From positions 25,237,835 through 25,301,834 of the forward strand of contig NC_003076.8 in the NCBI RefSeq assembly GCF_000001735.4: a DNA stretch of 64,000 nt, given 5' to 3'. Of this stretch, positions 1 through 12,995 are shown piece by piece. Position numbers and translations under genes: made by a program. The stretch is from Arabidopsis thaliana. Lineage: Eukaryota; Streptophyta; Magnoliopsida; Brassicales; Brassicaceae. The notes under the pieces are model-generated. The model saw only the letters and a program-made list of their open reading frames with translations, was not told the origin of the DNA and did not search any database. The stretch's first letter is position 1. The number at the start of each line of letters is the position of its first letter.

Positions 1-1105
1 CAAATGTTGTTGTTGAAGGCACCACTGTCAATTTGGGGCTTTGGGACACTGCTGGTATGAACACTCTTTCTGAGTCTTGAATCCTATAGTGGTTTATAAC
101 ATTCTTATTGGTCTAGTTCTTTCATTTGGTTGATAAATGAGATCCATTGAATAGCTTTGTCTCATATGAGGTTACATATGTATATCCTTTGTTTGCAGGG
201 CAAGAAGACTATAACAGATTAAGGCCTTTAAGTTACAGGGGAGCAGATGTTTTCGTCTTGTCTTTCTCATTAGTCAGCCGAGCTAGCTACGAGAATGTTT
301 TTAAAAAGGTCTGATTGAATAAATGATCCTTTTCTCTAATTGTTGAAAACGATAAGACTCTTATAGTGTCAGAATGAGTCATTTCTAATGTTATATGACT
401 GTTCTTATTGAGTCAGTGGATCCCTGAACTCCAACACTTTGCTCCAGGAGTTCCCCTTGTCCTTGTTGGTACCAAATTAGGTAAGAATAACCGATGAGCA
501 TTTACCAACAGATTCCTCTTAACCGTTTAGTTACAATTCATAGCTAATGATTCTTACAACACTGGTGTAGATCTTCGTGAAGATAAGCATTATTTGGCTG
601 ATCATCCTGGACTATCCCCTGTAACTACTGCACAGGTTTAGTCTTAAAGAGCCTTTTTACTTTAGATTTCATATAATTCCACTATAAGGCTTGATGGTAT
701 TAACTAAATGAACATTTCTATCTGATAGGGAGAGGAGTTGCGTAAGCTAATTGGTGCGACGTATTACATTGAGTGTAGTTCAAAAACTCAACAGGTATAT
801 GAGGCAGCTTCTTTATGTTACTCTTTTCTTCGGATTAACAAAGCGATGAAGTTTATATATTGCAGAATGTGAAAGCAGTTTTTGATTCTGCGATAAAGGA
901 AGTGATCAAACCTCTGGTTAAACAAAAGGAGAAGACTAAGAAGAAGAAGAAGCAAAAGTCGAATCACGGCTGTTTATCGTGAGTATATATACAAATCTTT
1001 ACAAACTCTGCATCTACAATCTTATGAAGGGTACTGATTTCACCTTTGTGTTTATTTTGTATGTGCAGAAATGTTCTGTGTGGGAGGATAGTGACTCGGC
1101 ATTGA
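1..1105 (+). CDS. ROP11: Rho-of-plants small GTPase, type II (ROP11/ARAC10), 5' partial
   Basis: Only the 3' part of the gene lies here. Coding exons are 1-54, 199-308, 417-480, 571-635, 729-794, 866-978 and 1069-1105. The first exon opens just before the G3 box ([10 protein letters not shown], completed across the first intron). The G4 box VGTKLDLRE and the G5 box ECSSK follow, then a lysine-rich hypervariable tail. The end reads [15 protein letters not shown], the GC-CG box of type II ROPs, which are S-acylated rather than prenylated. The last intron splits this box, a known feature of type II ROPs. ROPs switch between GDP and GTP forms at the plasma membrane and control cytoskeleton, secondary wall patterning and ABA signalling. 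Family call is certain; the ROP11 assignment rests on recalled sequence. Confidence 0.95.
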
Positions 1106-4100
1106 TGACGATGACCCAACTCAGTCTGATGATTTTAAACTCCACTTTTGAGATTGTGTGATAAACGAGAGACTTTATATTATATAGATTGAATCATGTA
1201 AGAGATTATTAGCCTCTAATCAATCAATAGTTACCTTGAAGAGAGAAAGAGGGGGAGGTAGAGAGCTTATTATTAATTCAATTGTGTTTATTTGTTTCAA
1301 ACCTGTTATTGCAATATATTAGCCATTTTGATACAACAGAGAAGCTCTCTCTTCCTTCGCTTAACCCTGTGAAGACAAGCAGTTATTGTCCTACATTAGC
1401 AATCAAGTAATTTTATTTTGTTTGTTAATGTTGATCTCTTGTCGTTACATTGTCCAGTGTCAGTCAAATCACTGTCCTCAAAGTACAACTGACCAAACTT
1501 TGTCTCTCTTGACATAGACATTAAAACTTTCTACATAAGAGTCTCATATTTCAGTAGTCGCAGGCTAATTCCAGTCGGTTCCAATGACACATTGTCTTCA
1601 AGATTTTGAGACAGCAGTTCCAAAGGTTTTTTTATCTTCCACCTGACCAAAAAAAGGAGATTAAGCCATAAAAAGATGGAAGCGACGAACTCAGTCGAAG
1701 ACTTTCCGATGAGACTCGAGTACACGAGAAACGACCACTGGACTCACCAGACCAGTCCCAAAGGCAAATAAATAACGGAGTAAAAAAAAAAAAAAAAACG
1801 CCGAGTTTCATCTAAACATAATAGAACAAATGTCAATGGGTCCGAGAGAGCCTGTAAGAGCATAAATGGGCTTTAATCGGGCCAAATTAAATGTAACTCT
1901 TTCTGTTGTTGTTTTTCCGGTGTACCTCTCTCTGTTTTTTTTTTAGCTCTTTTTGGAAAAAGCAACTTTTTCTTGATTTCTTTTTGACGTGAAAGCAGGC
2001 TTTTCTGTTAGGCAGATAAAAGCATATTTTTATTACTTAAGACCATTTCCTTCGTAAAAGAAAGCAAAAGAAATATATAAACCGGACAAGGTTAAAAGAT
2101 ATGCGACACTTACACATCAAGTCATAAATTAGAAACAACAAGAACATGATTACTTATTTATTTGAGTTGGTGAGATCGGAGTTACAACACACAAGTTTCT
2201 ATTGGGTATGGGGAAGAGAGAATGACAGGAAGAGCAGGGAGAGGGCTCGTTAATCTAAACCAACCATGACCCAAGTAGCCAACCTTTTTTTTTCCTCTTC
2301 AAAATTTCACATTCTTTATTCGAGATTATACTACTTATAAAGTATAATAACTAGCTCATTCAAACAAAACAAAAAGTGCTGTAAGGATAACACTATCAAC
2401 GCGTGTTAAGAAAAGTAACACTTTTGAACTTCTTTTTACCATTGACAAATTTTAATAGTTACAACCATGTCATTGCTTTATTTAACAATTTTAAAAAGGA
2501 AATCTAAAATGTACATAAACCTTTAGCTAATTTACAAATATATCATATTCTTAATGCATCTACAACAACCATATTATGAACTCTAAATACTAGGATTTGT
2601 AACCGGATTCGGTTTATTTGGACTACAAAGAGTAAAAATGGACTTTGTCCATCTCATCTAGCCAATGTTTTATAAGATTCTATATTGGGTGCATCATGCA
2701 TGTGTCTCTCTTGCTCACACCCTACATCTACCCATCGTTTCAGCCACAATTATGTATATATTTTTTTGTCTTCAACATTTTAGCTCATATGCACCAAATT
2801 TTCATGAAAATGTTTGTTTATCAATCATATTCATCATGTGTTGTTAGCCATTAATTTCGATGAGATTGCAAATCTTGAAAAAAAAAATGGAATTATGTGG
2901 GGGAAAAAGTAAAGAATGGCACATGAAGAGAGTTTTGCGTAATTCCCAAAAGTAAAGCCAGAAAGATTTTTCTCCCACCCCATGTGCTTACTCTCCCCAG
3001 TCCCCACTTTTTCTTAATTAAATTCATATTTCTTCCATTTTTATTTTTCGGCTTTTAATTTCTTAGCATACTTTTAAAAAAAAAATATTGTCACACTTTT
3101 TAGGCCGATTTTGACTGAGTTACACAGGTCAATAATGCTCCCAATTCGGCGGACTATAGTTATTTTAGTGGACATTTGTGTTAACTAATTTTGTGGCAAA
3201 AAGAAACTCGGAACAAATTAAACCATAACTGATTTAGACTAAATTATATAATGTAATGGCCATTATGTATTAACTAAAGACAAAAGTAATACTACGATCT
3301 ACGATAATACAAAAAAAAAATTCAGAATATCGCGTCATTATCAACTTGACACCAACTTGTGAGTCTCCCAAACTCAATGATTATGTGGTCATTATCGGTG
3401 GTGTTTTTAAAAAATACTATGAAAACTCGCTCTCACTAATATCAAGTGGCTTACACACTTGATTGACTAATCAATAGTTTATCACTACTACTATAATGTT
3501 TCAGGCTAGATTTTCCATCACGTGCCAAAAAATTCCTTCAAACAATTTAGCAAGCTAACCATCAAATTTAATTACGAATTTTTTTCTTTCATATCCACGT
3601 GGCGGATATTCAAACTTAATTATGTGTAACATATGAATGACGTAAATAATCTATGCACATCTCGTTTTACTGTTGTGTGTTGCTTTAAAGGCTATCATGG
3701 ATAACGTGTGTATATGACCTTCGAGAAAATTTTGAAGAGATCCATTCAACAAAACATGCATGACATTTTGAATATATCCCAATTATTAAAGACTCAATAA
3801 TTTTCAGAAGTATATTTTGGGTATAAACAGGTAACCGTACGTGTTGCTACACTTGCTATTGTCCATCTATAATGTGAAAAATATCAATTTAAACATTACT
3901 GTTTTTATGTAGTTTTTAGTTCATGTAGTATTTGATTATCTGGAGAAGAAGAAAAAAAGATGATAAATAAAAAAATTGTCGGCAATAGAAAACTGAGTTT
4001 AGGTCAAAATAGTTATGTACTATAGTTATTACCGACGTAAACACTGATAAATTGAAAACGATGCATCACTGGTTTTTGACAAAATGTCGAATTAGAACAA

Positions 4101-5500
4101 ACATGACTCAGTGTATTAGAAAGTCAAAATATACACATTTCCTCTTGAATAGTAGTATTAGCTTGATAACTTTGTTTATCTTAATGAAATCGTATTAAAG
4201 AAGTTTAGTGCCGAGATTAAATCTCGAGTCCTATCACTCTATCAGGCACTAGAATATATAATGTCCCACTAAATTCGATAACAAATTATCTTTAAAGTTA
4301 AAGTATCTTTATAATTGTTTTTATATATGGATCACGGGACTACAAGAAAAAAAGTAGACGTGACAATTATCTTTTCTGTGTTTTTTTCTCGTTATCTCTA
4401 GTTTTGTTTGATGCGTATGTATATAATTTGGACAATACTATAATAAAGTATGCTTAATAAGATTCTCCAATCGTTTTTATATTATTCTTAATATAAAATC
4501 AAAAGAGATTGATGATTTCAAATGATGCCTACAAAGAATAACATCCGTGTCGTTAATAGAATTCACAAGGAATTTATATATTCTAATGTACATTCGACTT
4601 GAAATCAAAATCATATGGACATTAAACAAAAAAAAAAAAACTAGAAAAGGATTAAAAAGAGTAAAGTAAAATTTTGATGGTTCGAAATTAGACCAAAGCG
4701 TATGAAACATCATCTTTTGAGTACCATATATTTTGCAACTTCAACTAATTAAGAGTGTAGTATAAGCTGGGAGTTTTGGAACTCAAACATCATAATCCAT
4801 TCCATCATCTCTAAACTTGGGAAAAAATCCCACAGCTACCGTATTATATTTGGGAAATCGTATAAACCAAAATAAGAAAGTTGTTAATTTTTTTTAACTA
4901 TAATTAACCCGACACTTAGAAATGTGTATCAAAAAAGTAATGCAAGAATTATCATTGACAAGTTTCAACAACAGAATTATTGAAAGATTTACTTTATTTG
5001 AACAAATCTCACTATTAACTTTGTTTTTGTCAAGCCTCTAGAGATAGGTTAAAACTTTAACAAACTTTACTTAACAAGAAAAGACTATGACTTTTCAAAA
5101 TGCAATAAAAATACTTTAAAGAAGAAAAGATTCCTCTCGTCTCTTCCTTTGTTCACATCACTTTCATCTTTATTTTCTTTATTAATTAATCATTTATTAC
5201 TCCTCTTTCAAAAACAAACATTTTTTATTTATAAAAAATTCATACGGCGCTAATTTCACCACCGCTCTTCCTAATTGATTCTTCAAAATCCATGATTACT
5301 ATTGACCCCCAAACAAAAATAATATAAATCTGATACTATTTGGTTAGCTTTAAGCATATAATTCTCATCTATAACTCCAATCACCAAATCAAGAACCGCC
5401 TTTAGTTAATAAATTGTTCATTAATTTTGCTAACAACAATATTTGTCCACATTACACGTTCCATTCATAAAAAAATTGACTCCAATATTAATTGTATTTT
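1106..5500. other. AT-rich intergenic spacer between ROP11 and NAT6
   Basis: About 4.4 kb without a convincing gene. The first 250 bases are probably the ROP11 3' UTR. An A16 tract sits near 1782-1797. The minus strand at about 1400-1760 looks faintly coding (see findings) but no gene model can be built. From 2000 to 5400 the DNA is AT-rich with short open frames only. I saw no clear transposon ends here. Confidence 0.6.
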
Positions 5501-5562
5501 TTTACACCTCGAGTTTTGCAGAAAAATAAATAAAAGCTCACATTTTTATTTTCTCCCTCTCT

Positions 5563-5633
5563 CTCTCTCTGTGTCTGTGTATGTGTGGCTTTACCTTTTG
5601 TACCTAAACCTCTCACACTCTCTCTCTCTGGCT
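5563..5633 (+). repeat. CT-rich microsatellite tracts in the NAT6 leader
   Basis: Two CT runs, near 5563-5573 and 5618-5630, sit in or just before the transcribed leader of NAT6. CT tracts near plant transcription starts are common. The leader appears to carry an intron: a GTGAGT donor at 5705 and a TTGTGTAG acceptor ending at 5860, which leaves 28 bases before the ATG. Confidence 0.6.
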
Positions 5634-5888
5634 TGCTGTTTACTCTCATCGTCTCCTTTACTTCATTCGTCTTCTTCCTCTCTTTCCCACAAGCTCCCAT
5701 TGATGTGAGTTTCTTATCACTTTTCTTTTTCCGATTTGTCAATTCCTTTTTTGCACTGATTTGTGCTTCGCTTACACATTGCTAGTAGATTCCCCGATCT
5801 GGGTTTTTTCTTATTCGTGTTCATCATACTAAAGTTTGGTGCTTTTTTGTGTTTGTGTAGATAGAGAGAGAGATTTAAGGAAGGAATC

Positions 5889-8800
5889 ATGGCAGGGGGT
5901 GGAGCTCCAGCACCCAAAGCAGACGAACCACAACCACATCCTCCTAAAGATCAACTTCCCAACATTTCTTATTGCATCACCAGTCCTCCTCCTTGGCGTG
6001 AGACCTTCTTCCTACTTGTTTTCTGATTCTAAGTTTTGAAATTAAAGCTCTTTGATTTTTATTTCGAGGTTTTTCCGGCTTTATCTGTCGGTGGTGTGTG
6101 TAGATGTTAGGTTTTTTTCTCTTTATTCGGCTTTGTTCTTCTTAACAATGTCTCGACCTGAGATTTACTCTTGTTTTACTCGTTTAGACCTTTATTTTTA
6201 GTAAGATTTGTATTCCCAGTTTGCTTTTAAGCTGGAGATTTTCTTTCCTAATTTGTTGCATCTGTGGCAAATTTGTGGTTTTCTTCTGTTGTTAACTAAT
6301 CTCTGGGTGGGATGCTTGTGAACCGAATATAAGCTTTGTTTGATGTACCAGTTTTTTACAATGTCGGAAACCATTATCTCTTACATATGTTCAATCACAT
6401 TAGTCTGTGCTTCTATCTTCTTTTGAAACATACAATTTTTGGTGTTTGCAATGAGTTCCTTTGGAATTCTGCAGTTTTTCATAAAGACTTACATTTTTCA
6501 TGCTTGTGTTTCAGCTGAAGCTATTCTTCTTGGATTCCAACATTACCTTGTGATGCTTGGGACAACGGTGCTCATACCTACTGCTCTTGTTCCCCAGATG
6601 GGAGGTGGATATGTAAGGCCTCAACGATTTAACTTGTAGTAAAGAGGAAGATGAATCAAATGATGTCAGTGACTGAAAATGATTTTGATTTTCTATTGTT
6701 CTAATTTCAGGAAGAGAAGGCAAAGGTGATCCAGACTATTCTCTTTGTTGCTGGCATCAACACATTGCTCCAAACACTGTTCGGTACTAGATTGCCTGCT
6801 GTTGTTGGAGCTTCCTACACATTCGTGCCAACAACGATATCCATAATCCTCTCTGGCAGATTCAGTGATACCTCGAACCCTATAGATGTATGATTACTTC
6901 CTGCTTTATCATTGTGAAATGGGAATTTTTTCTTTCTTTGATTTCATCTCTATGGCCCTTACTTGGTGCTATTATGACAACAAAGAATATGTTTAAATTG
7001 CTTTGTTTAGCGCTTTGAGAGGATAATGCGGGCAACCCAAGGCGCCTTGATTGTTGCTTCTACCCTGCAGATGATTCTTGGTTTCAGTGGTCTCTGGCGT
7101 AATGTTGTTAGGTTAGTCTCGAGGAAAAAATGGTCTCAGACATTCGATTTGCTTACACAGCAATAGATTTCTCAGACATGTCTTCAGAATTACAATGACG
7201 ATGTGGTGATGTAATTTCTTTTGTATTTCATTTTCAGGTTCTTAAGTCCTATTTCAGCTGTTCCACTGGTGGGTCTCGTTGGTTTTGGGCTGTATGAGTT
7301 TGGTTTCCCGGGGGTAAGTCTACTCTATATGAGCACTTACGAGCAGACCAGAAACTCTTATTTCTTTTAGTTGTTGATATCCTTTTTACATTTTAGGTTG
7401 CTAAATGCATAGAGATTGGACTGCCTGAGCTTCTTATTCTAGTATTCGTTTCACAGGTAATCTTTTTAACTTACTTACAGATTAATCCTGTCTAACTCCC
7501 AAAATCTTTTTTTTTTTTTTAACTTACCTGATTTCATGTGTTCATGTTTCCTGTTACAGTACCTGCCTCATGTGATCAAATCAGGGAAAAATGTGTTTGA
7601 CCGATTTGCTGTGATATTCGCGGTGGTGATTGTGTGGATCTATGCTCATCTTCTTACAGTTGGTGGGGCCTACAATGGTGCTGCACCAACTACTCAAACA
7701 AGTTGCCGGACAGATCGTGCTGGAATCATAGGTGCTGCCCCATGGTAAGTGGTTACAACAAAGCTCAAAATATGTAGCTCCCAAAATACCATTTCCACTA
7801 AAAATTTCCAGTTTAAACAGAACAAAAGAACATGAACGAATAGAGTATCAGAAGATAAATGTGATCTCATTGGATTCGTTGTTAACATTAGTTTCTTTGT
7901 ACTTAGGATAAGAGTTCCATGGCCTTTCCAGTGGGGTGCCCCATCGTTTGATGCTGGAGAAGCTTTTGCAATGATGATGGCTTCTTTTGTTGCTCTAGTT
8001 GAGGTCTGTGGTTATCTTCTTCACATTTTAATCTTTCAAAATATAATGATTATGCTCTGTTGTTCTGTTTATTCATTTTGGTTTCTTGTTTATTCTGTGT
8101 CTGGCTGATCTTTAAAGTCAACCGGTGCTTTTGTCGCGGTGTCAAGATACGCAAGTGCAACGATGTTGCCACCTTCTATTCTCAGCCGCGGTATTGGCTG
8201 GCAGGTAACTCAGCTATACTTGAAGTTATAATGTTGCTGAATCGATATTGAAAGAATTCTGAGGTGATTATGTTTTGTTTTGTGAATCAGGGAGTTGCGA
8301 TTCTGATATCAGGATTGTTTGGTACTGGTGCTGGTTCCTCTGTCTCTGTGTAAGCATCTCTGAGATTTACATGTTCTGATTTGATTACTTTCTCTGGATA
8401 TTTTGGTATGAAAGTTGATTTTTCTCTCTTTTGTGCAGAGAAAATGCCGGACTATTGGCCTTGACACGAGTTGGTAGTCGAAGGGTTGTCCAGATAGCTG
8501 CAGGCTTCATGATATTCTTCTCTATTCTCGGTTAGTTTTGTTCTATTCTGTTTTTAACAAATAAAAGGAATTACTTTTGTTTGAAATTTTATCTGTACTG
8601 ATGAGATCCATCCTGTTAATGCAGGAAAATTTGGAGCTGTGTTTGCTTCAATTCCTGCGCCCATCATTGCTGCTTTATACTGTCTCTTCTTCGCATACGT
8701 GGGAGCTGGAGGTTTGAGTTTCCTTCAATTCTGCAACTTAAACAGCTTCAGGACCAAGTTCATCTTAGGTTTCTCTGTCTTCCTGGGCTTGTCCATCCCT

Positions 8801-9241
8801 CAATACTTCAATGAGTACACCGCAATCAAAGGATATGGTCCGGTCCACACTGGGGCTCGTTGGGTATGTAGAACCAAGTCACTGTTATTTTTGCTTCTCT
8901 TTCCATTGAAATAGGTTTATGGTAGAATGATCTATTAAGGTCCCTAAAACTCCATAGCAAAGATTCGAGTTTAGCATGGCCTGAACTAATGAAACAATCT
9001 TATTCTCTTACATATTTGACAGTTCAACGATATGGTAAATGTCCCGTTCTCCTCAGAGCCTTTTGTTGCTGGAAGCGTCGCCTTCTTCTTGGACAACACA
9101 CTGCACAAGAAAGACTCTTCGATAAGGAAAGACAGAGGGAAGCATTGGTGGGACAAGTTTAGATCTTTCAAAGGTGACACAAGAAGTGAAGAATTCTACT
9201 CTCTACCTTTCAATCTCAACAAGTACTTCCCATCTGTCTAA
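5889..9241 (+). CDS. NAT6: Nucleobase-ascorbate transporter 6 (xanthine/uracil permease family)
   Basis: Thirteen coding exons: 5889-5997, 6515-6612, 6711-6887, 7011-7111, 7238-7313, 7397-7456, 7560-7744, 7907-8003, 8118-8204, 8291-8349, 8439-8530, 8625-8863 and 9023-9241. They give 532 residues, normal for plant NATs. The N-terminus is Gly/Pro-rich and cytosolic, followed by about 12-14 hydrophobic segments. The NAT signature ENAGLLALTR is at about residue 350 and spans the junction of exons 10 and 11. Family members are H+-coupled transporters of purines or uracil in the plasma membrane; despite the name, ascorbate transport is not general in plants. The sequence cannot show substrate specificity. 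The start is the first ATG after the leader intron and no better in-frame ATG precedes it. Confidence 0.96.
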
Positions 9242-11037
9242 AAGGGAAGAGAAGAGCAAAAAAGATAACTGGAAAACAAAGAAAATGGTGAAAACTCGAG
9301 TTTCGCCATTGTTGACTTGGCCTCTGTGTCGTGGTTCGTTTGTTCAGTTCCTTTCACAACTTTGGAAACTTTAAATATCTCATCACATTCTATAGTCTTA
9401 TTTACAAGAATGATGAATCTTCTTAAAGAGCATTGTTGTTTACTCTCTCTCTAATGCTTTTGTCTTTGTAAATCCGAGGGAACAGAAACACTACTTTGTG
9501 ATTTTGATTAGTTTCTAAACAAATCTTTAGCTTAATTTTTCTTTTTATATGTTTCTCACTCCAAAGTCTTGATTTAGAAGCTTAGGAAACCTGATTGGTT
9601 GAACTTTAACGAGAATTGACATATAACATTTAATTTCAATAGATAATTACAATTAATTAGTTGTTTTTTCTTATTAATTTGGTCATATGTGTAGAGAAAA
9701 AAAAGGGAAAAATGGTCATATAAAATAGAGCGACCTTTCACTCTTGCGTGAGGTTTTTGTTCTCTGATCAATAAAATAGTATAGAGAGACATTAATAAGG
9801 CAACTTTTGTATGTTATCATCTAAATTAATGGACACGCAAAAGTTAAGATTACTTTGTTTTGTAAGGCAGATCGATTTAATTCCGTAATTAAGTAAGTTT
9901 GTTGAATAATTAACGATTAATACGACACAGGCTTTCAGGAGATCGAGATAAAGTGTACAGTAAGCATGTGAATAAGGTTGATTGCACGAGGGGAATATTA
10001 TTCTTACTTCATTTTTGGTTGTCATTTTCCTTATTTTAATTTCCACAAAAAGCTCATCATTGCTTAAGAAAAATATGATTTATAAAGTTGCTTTTTATTT
10101 AGTTGACAAAAAAAAAATTTGTTTGTTTATTATTCTGCAACTATTGATCTTTACGTATTGAATTGAAAATTTGAATGTTTAAATTATATAACTACAAATG
10201 TGTTTTTGATCATTTTTATATTATAAATTATAAACAGCTGCTACATTCTATAATTTGTTAGTTGTAGTATTTACTTAAAACAATACAACTATACTAGGAG
10301 AAAAATGAACACAGAACATAAAGTAGGAAATTGGATGAAAGTATTATCTAAATTGTGGTCCAATAGTTTGTGGATACTTTAACTTTAGATGTATGAAGAC
10401 TATAGACTTTTCCTAGAGATTTATATATAGGTGGTGTATATATACACTGATTTACACATATTAAGTTATGTGTATATCTAAAAAAGATAGTGACTAATTT
10501 CTGAAGTAGAGATTTACTATGAATTTCTTCAGAGGTTGAACCTAAGCTAAATGATATAGCATGAACAAGAATTTAAATGTTAATAAATAGATTCGTAGTA
10601 TCAAAGGCTTAAAGATTTAACTATTATTTTTGCTTGGAATCTACTTTTCGTGAAAGATTCCAGCCAAGCAAACACTTGGGGCTCTGTACGGACACTCTAA
10701 AACATAATAATCATTTAAGCAATTACGATCATTATTCTATCTCTTCTTTCTTGTTTGTTTGTTAAATGTTAAACCATTTATCGAATAATGGAGATACATA
10801 TATAAATAAAACCTCTTCCACACCACTTTTTTTTTTTCCATAGAAACGAAAAATAGTTGATGATGACAAAATGAAATAATAACATGAAAACTTATACTTA
10901 TAGTTATTGTATAGAAATAAAATGATGAGTATATATAATGAGTAGAGAAACTATTAAATCAGTATAGACCCCTCACCTACGCTTTACTCTTTCACTCCTC
11001 TCTCTCCTGCTTTGCTCCGCCGTGAGAGGAGAAACAA
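9242..11037. other. Intergenic spacer downstream of NAT6
   Basis: The first 300 bases are probably the NAT6 3' UTR. The rest is AT-rich with no supported gene. One imperfect inverted repeat lies at 10631-10670: arms TGCTTGGAATCT and AGATTCCAGCCAAGCA, with a 4-nt bulge. The last 60 bases are pyrimidine-rich and look like the leader of the next gene. Confidence 0.6.
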
Positions 11038-11891
11038 ATGGGGAATTGTCAAGCGGCGGAGGCGGCAACGACGGTGATACAACAACCAGACGGTAAATCG
11101 GTTAGATTTTACTGTACAGTAAACGCGAGCGAAGTGATTAAGTCCCATCCCGGTCACCACGTGGCTCTCCTCCTCTCTTCCGCCGTACCTCACGGTGGCT
11201 CTCTCCGCGTCACTCGTATAAAGCTTCTTCGTCCTTCTGATAACCTCTTGCTCGGTCATGTTTATAGACTCATCTCCTCCGAAGGTATATAATATATTAA
11301 TCACAATTCACACAGAACATGTTTCAGTTTTAAATTCAGGAAAGAACAGAACCCTAACTTATAGGGTTTTCTTCAATTTGTTTCTTCTGCTTCACGTTTG
11401 ATTACAATCATCATATACGAAGTGTATAAAATTTACAAATCAGAACTAAAAGCTTTAATTTTCAGGATTCTTATCAATTTATTTGTTCTGCTTCACTTTT
11501 TGATGTTAAGTCAGTCTTTCTTTTTTGTGTTCTATTAATAGAGGTGATGAAAGGAATAAGAGCCAAGAAATCTGGAAAGATGAAGAAGATTCATGGAGAG
11601 TTTTCTGTTGCAGAAGAAGAGATTAACCCACTAACCCTAAGATCTGAATCTGCTTCTGACAAAGACACTCAGGTATTATTATCACATACTACAATTGCTC
11701 TGTATCAGATGTTTCAGTTTTAGTTCTCTGATTGAAACGATAGAGTGTTACAAAAGAATAATAGAGTTGGTTTTGATTTACAGAGAAGGATACATGAAAA
11801 GCAGAGAGGAATGATGAACACAGGAGGAGCTACCAATAAAGTTAGAGCTTGGCAGCCTTCTCTTCAAAGCATCTCAGAATCTACAAGCTAA
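11038..11891 (+). CDS. PADRE (DUF4228) domain protein, 161 aa
   Basis: Exons 11038-11284, 11542-11672 and 11784-11891 join in frame to 161 residues. The start MGNCQAAE is a classical N-myristoylation/acylation context shared by many members. The body VRFYCTVNASEVIKSHPGHH, followed by a loop ending in LLGHVYRLIS, matches the PADRE fold. The C-terminal half is basic and low-complexity and ends in a WQPSLQSISES motif, as in the family. PADRE genes are often stress- or pathogen-responsive but the biochemical role is unknown. This one corresponds from recall to AT5G62900. No oddities in the frame. Confidence 0.85.
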
Positions 11892-12995
11892 AACACTTCA
11901 ATCCATATTTTTCTATCTTTTTTTCTTACTTTTGACTCTTTTTTTTATCATTTCATTTCTCTTTGTATTGTTGTTTTTCCCAATCAAATTTGTAAAGGAA
12001 GAAGACCCATTTGATTGTGGTTGAAGAAGAAGAAACTTTTGTCATTTTTTAACTTTAATAATAATAACTGAAGAAAGAAAGATCCAAAGGATTATTTTCA
12101 TTTTCTAGATTTCTAGATTTTCTTTTACGTTTTCAATAAATAGTTATGTCATAGATCAAGTTTTACAACTTTTTTTACGTACTTAAAAGATTGATAAAAT
12201 TGTACTTGTTGTTGTTGACCATTGAAACATTTCCCTTTATTCACTAAAACTAGCTTTTGCAACCTTTTTATTCAACTGTATTGGTTTGTTGTATGTTTTT
12301 ATTATTCAACTCTATTTAATTATTCATGTAGCTTAACATATCAATAATAACTAACATGCCATAAATTCCGAAGAAGAAAAATTGTTATAAAAGAACTATA
12401 TGCACCTAACAAAAAACCAACAAAACCATAGTATTTTCTTTTTGGGTTACATAAAAATATCTTTGTATGAAGAAGAAGAAAGAATCATTACACAGCTTTC
12501 ACTCACAAGATTACAAGTTTGCAAATTGCATATAAGGAAACTCCCAAAAAATATCATCAAAGATCTTTTCAGAACACAAAAAAAAAAAGGTAAAAGTATA
12601 TCTCTTTTGCCATAGTTAGACTCAAAAATACGACATCGTTTACCTCACACGTGCACACTCACCGACTTACAGAAGAACCCACACGTACGTTGAGGGTACT
12701 TTAGTCATTTAGCATCGAACGAAATTGTCTGAGCGGAGAAGAGGAGTTTCCGTTATCCCTTTATATATTATCTCTCTCACCTTTCTTCTCTTTTTCTTTG
12801 ATTTTTATTAAATCAACAAAAATAGAAAAAAAAACATAAAAATAAAAATAAAAAATCTTCACGTTTCTTCTCTCTCTCTCTCTCTCTCTCTCGAGCCACC
12901 AAATCTGAATTAGGGTTTTTGAGAATATTCATCTTTTGATTTCAAATTCTTCACCCACTGTGTAATTTCACTCGTCAGGATTCATCTGCGGAATC
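11892..12995. other. Spacer with promoter of the RING gene
   Basis: The 3' UTR of the PADRE gene, then AT-rich DNA. Upstream of the next gene I see a perfect G-box CACGTG at 12648-12653, a TATA-like TTATATATTA at 12761-12770, A-rich tracts and a (TC)n run at about 12868-12892 in the presumed leader. No other gene is supported. Confidence 0.55.
12648..12653. promoter_or_regulatory. G-box CACGTG upstream of the RING gene
   Basis: A palindromic CACGTG lies about 110 bases before the probable TATA box at 12761. bZIP and bHLH factors bind G-boxes. Function here is inference from position only. Confidence 0.45.
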
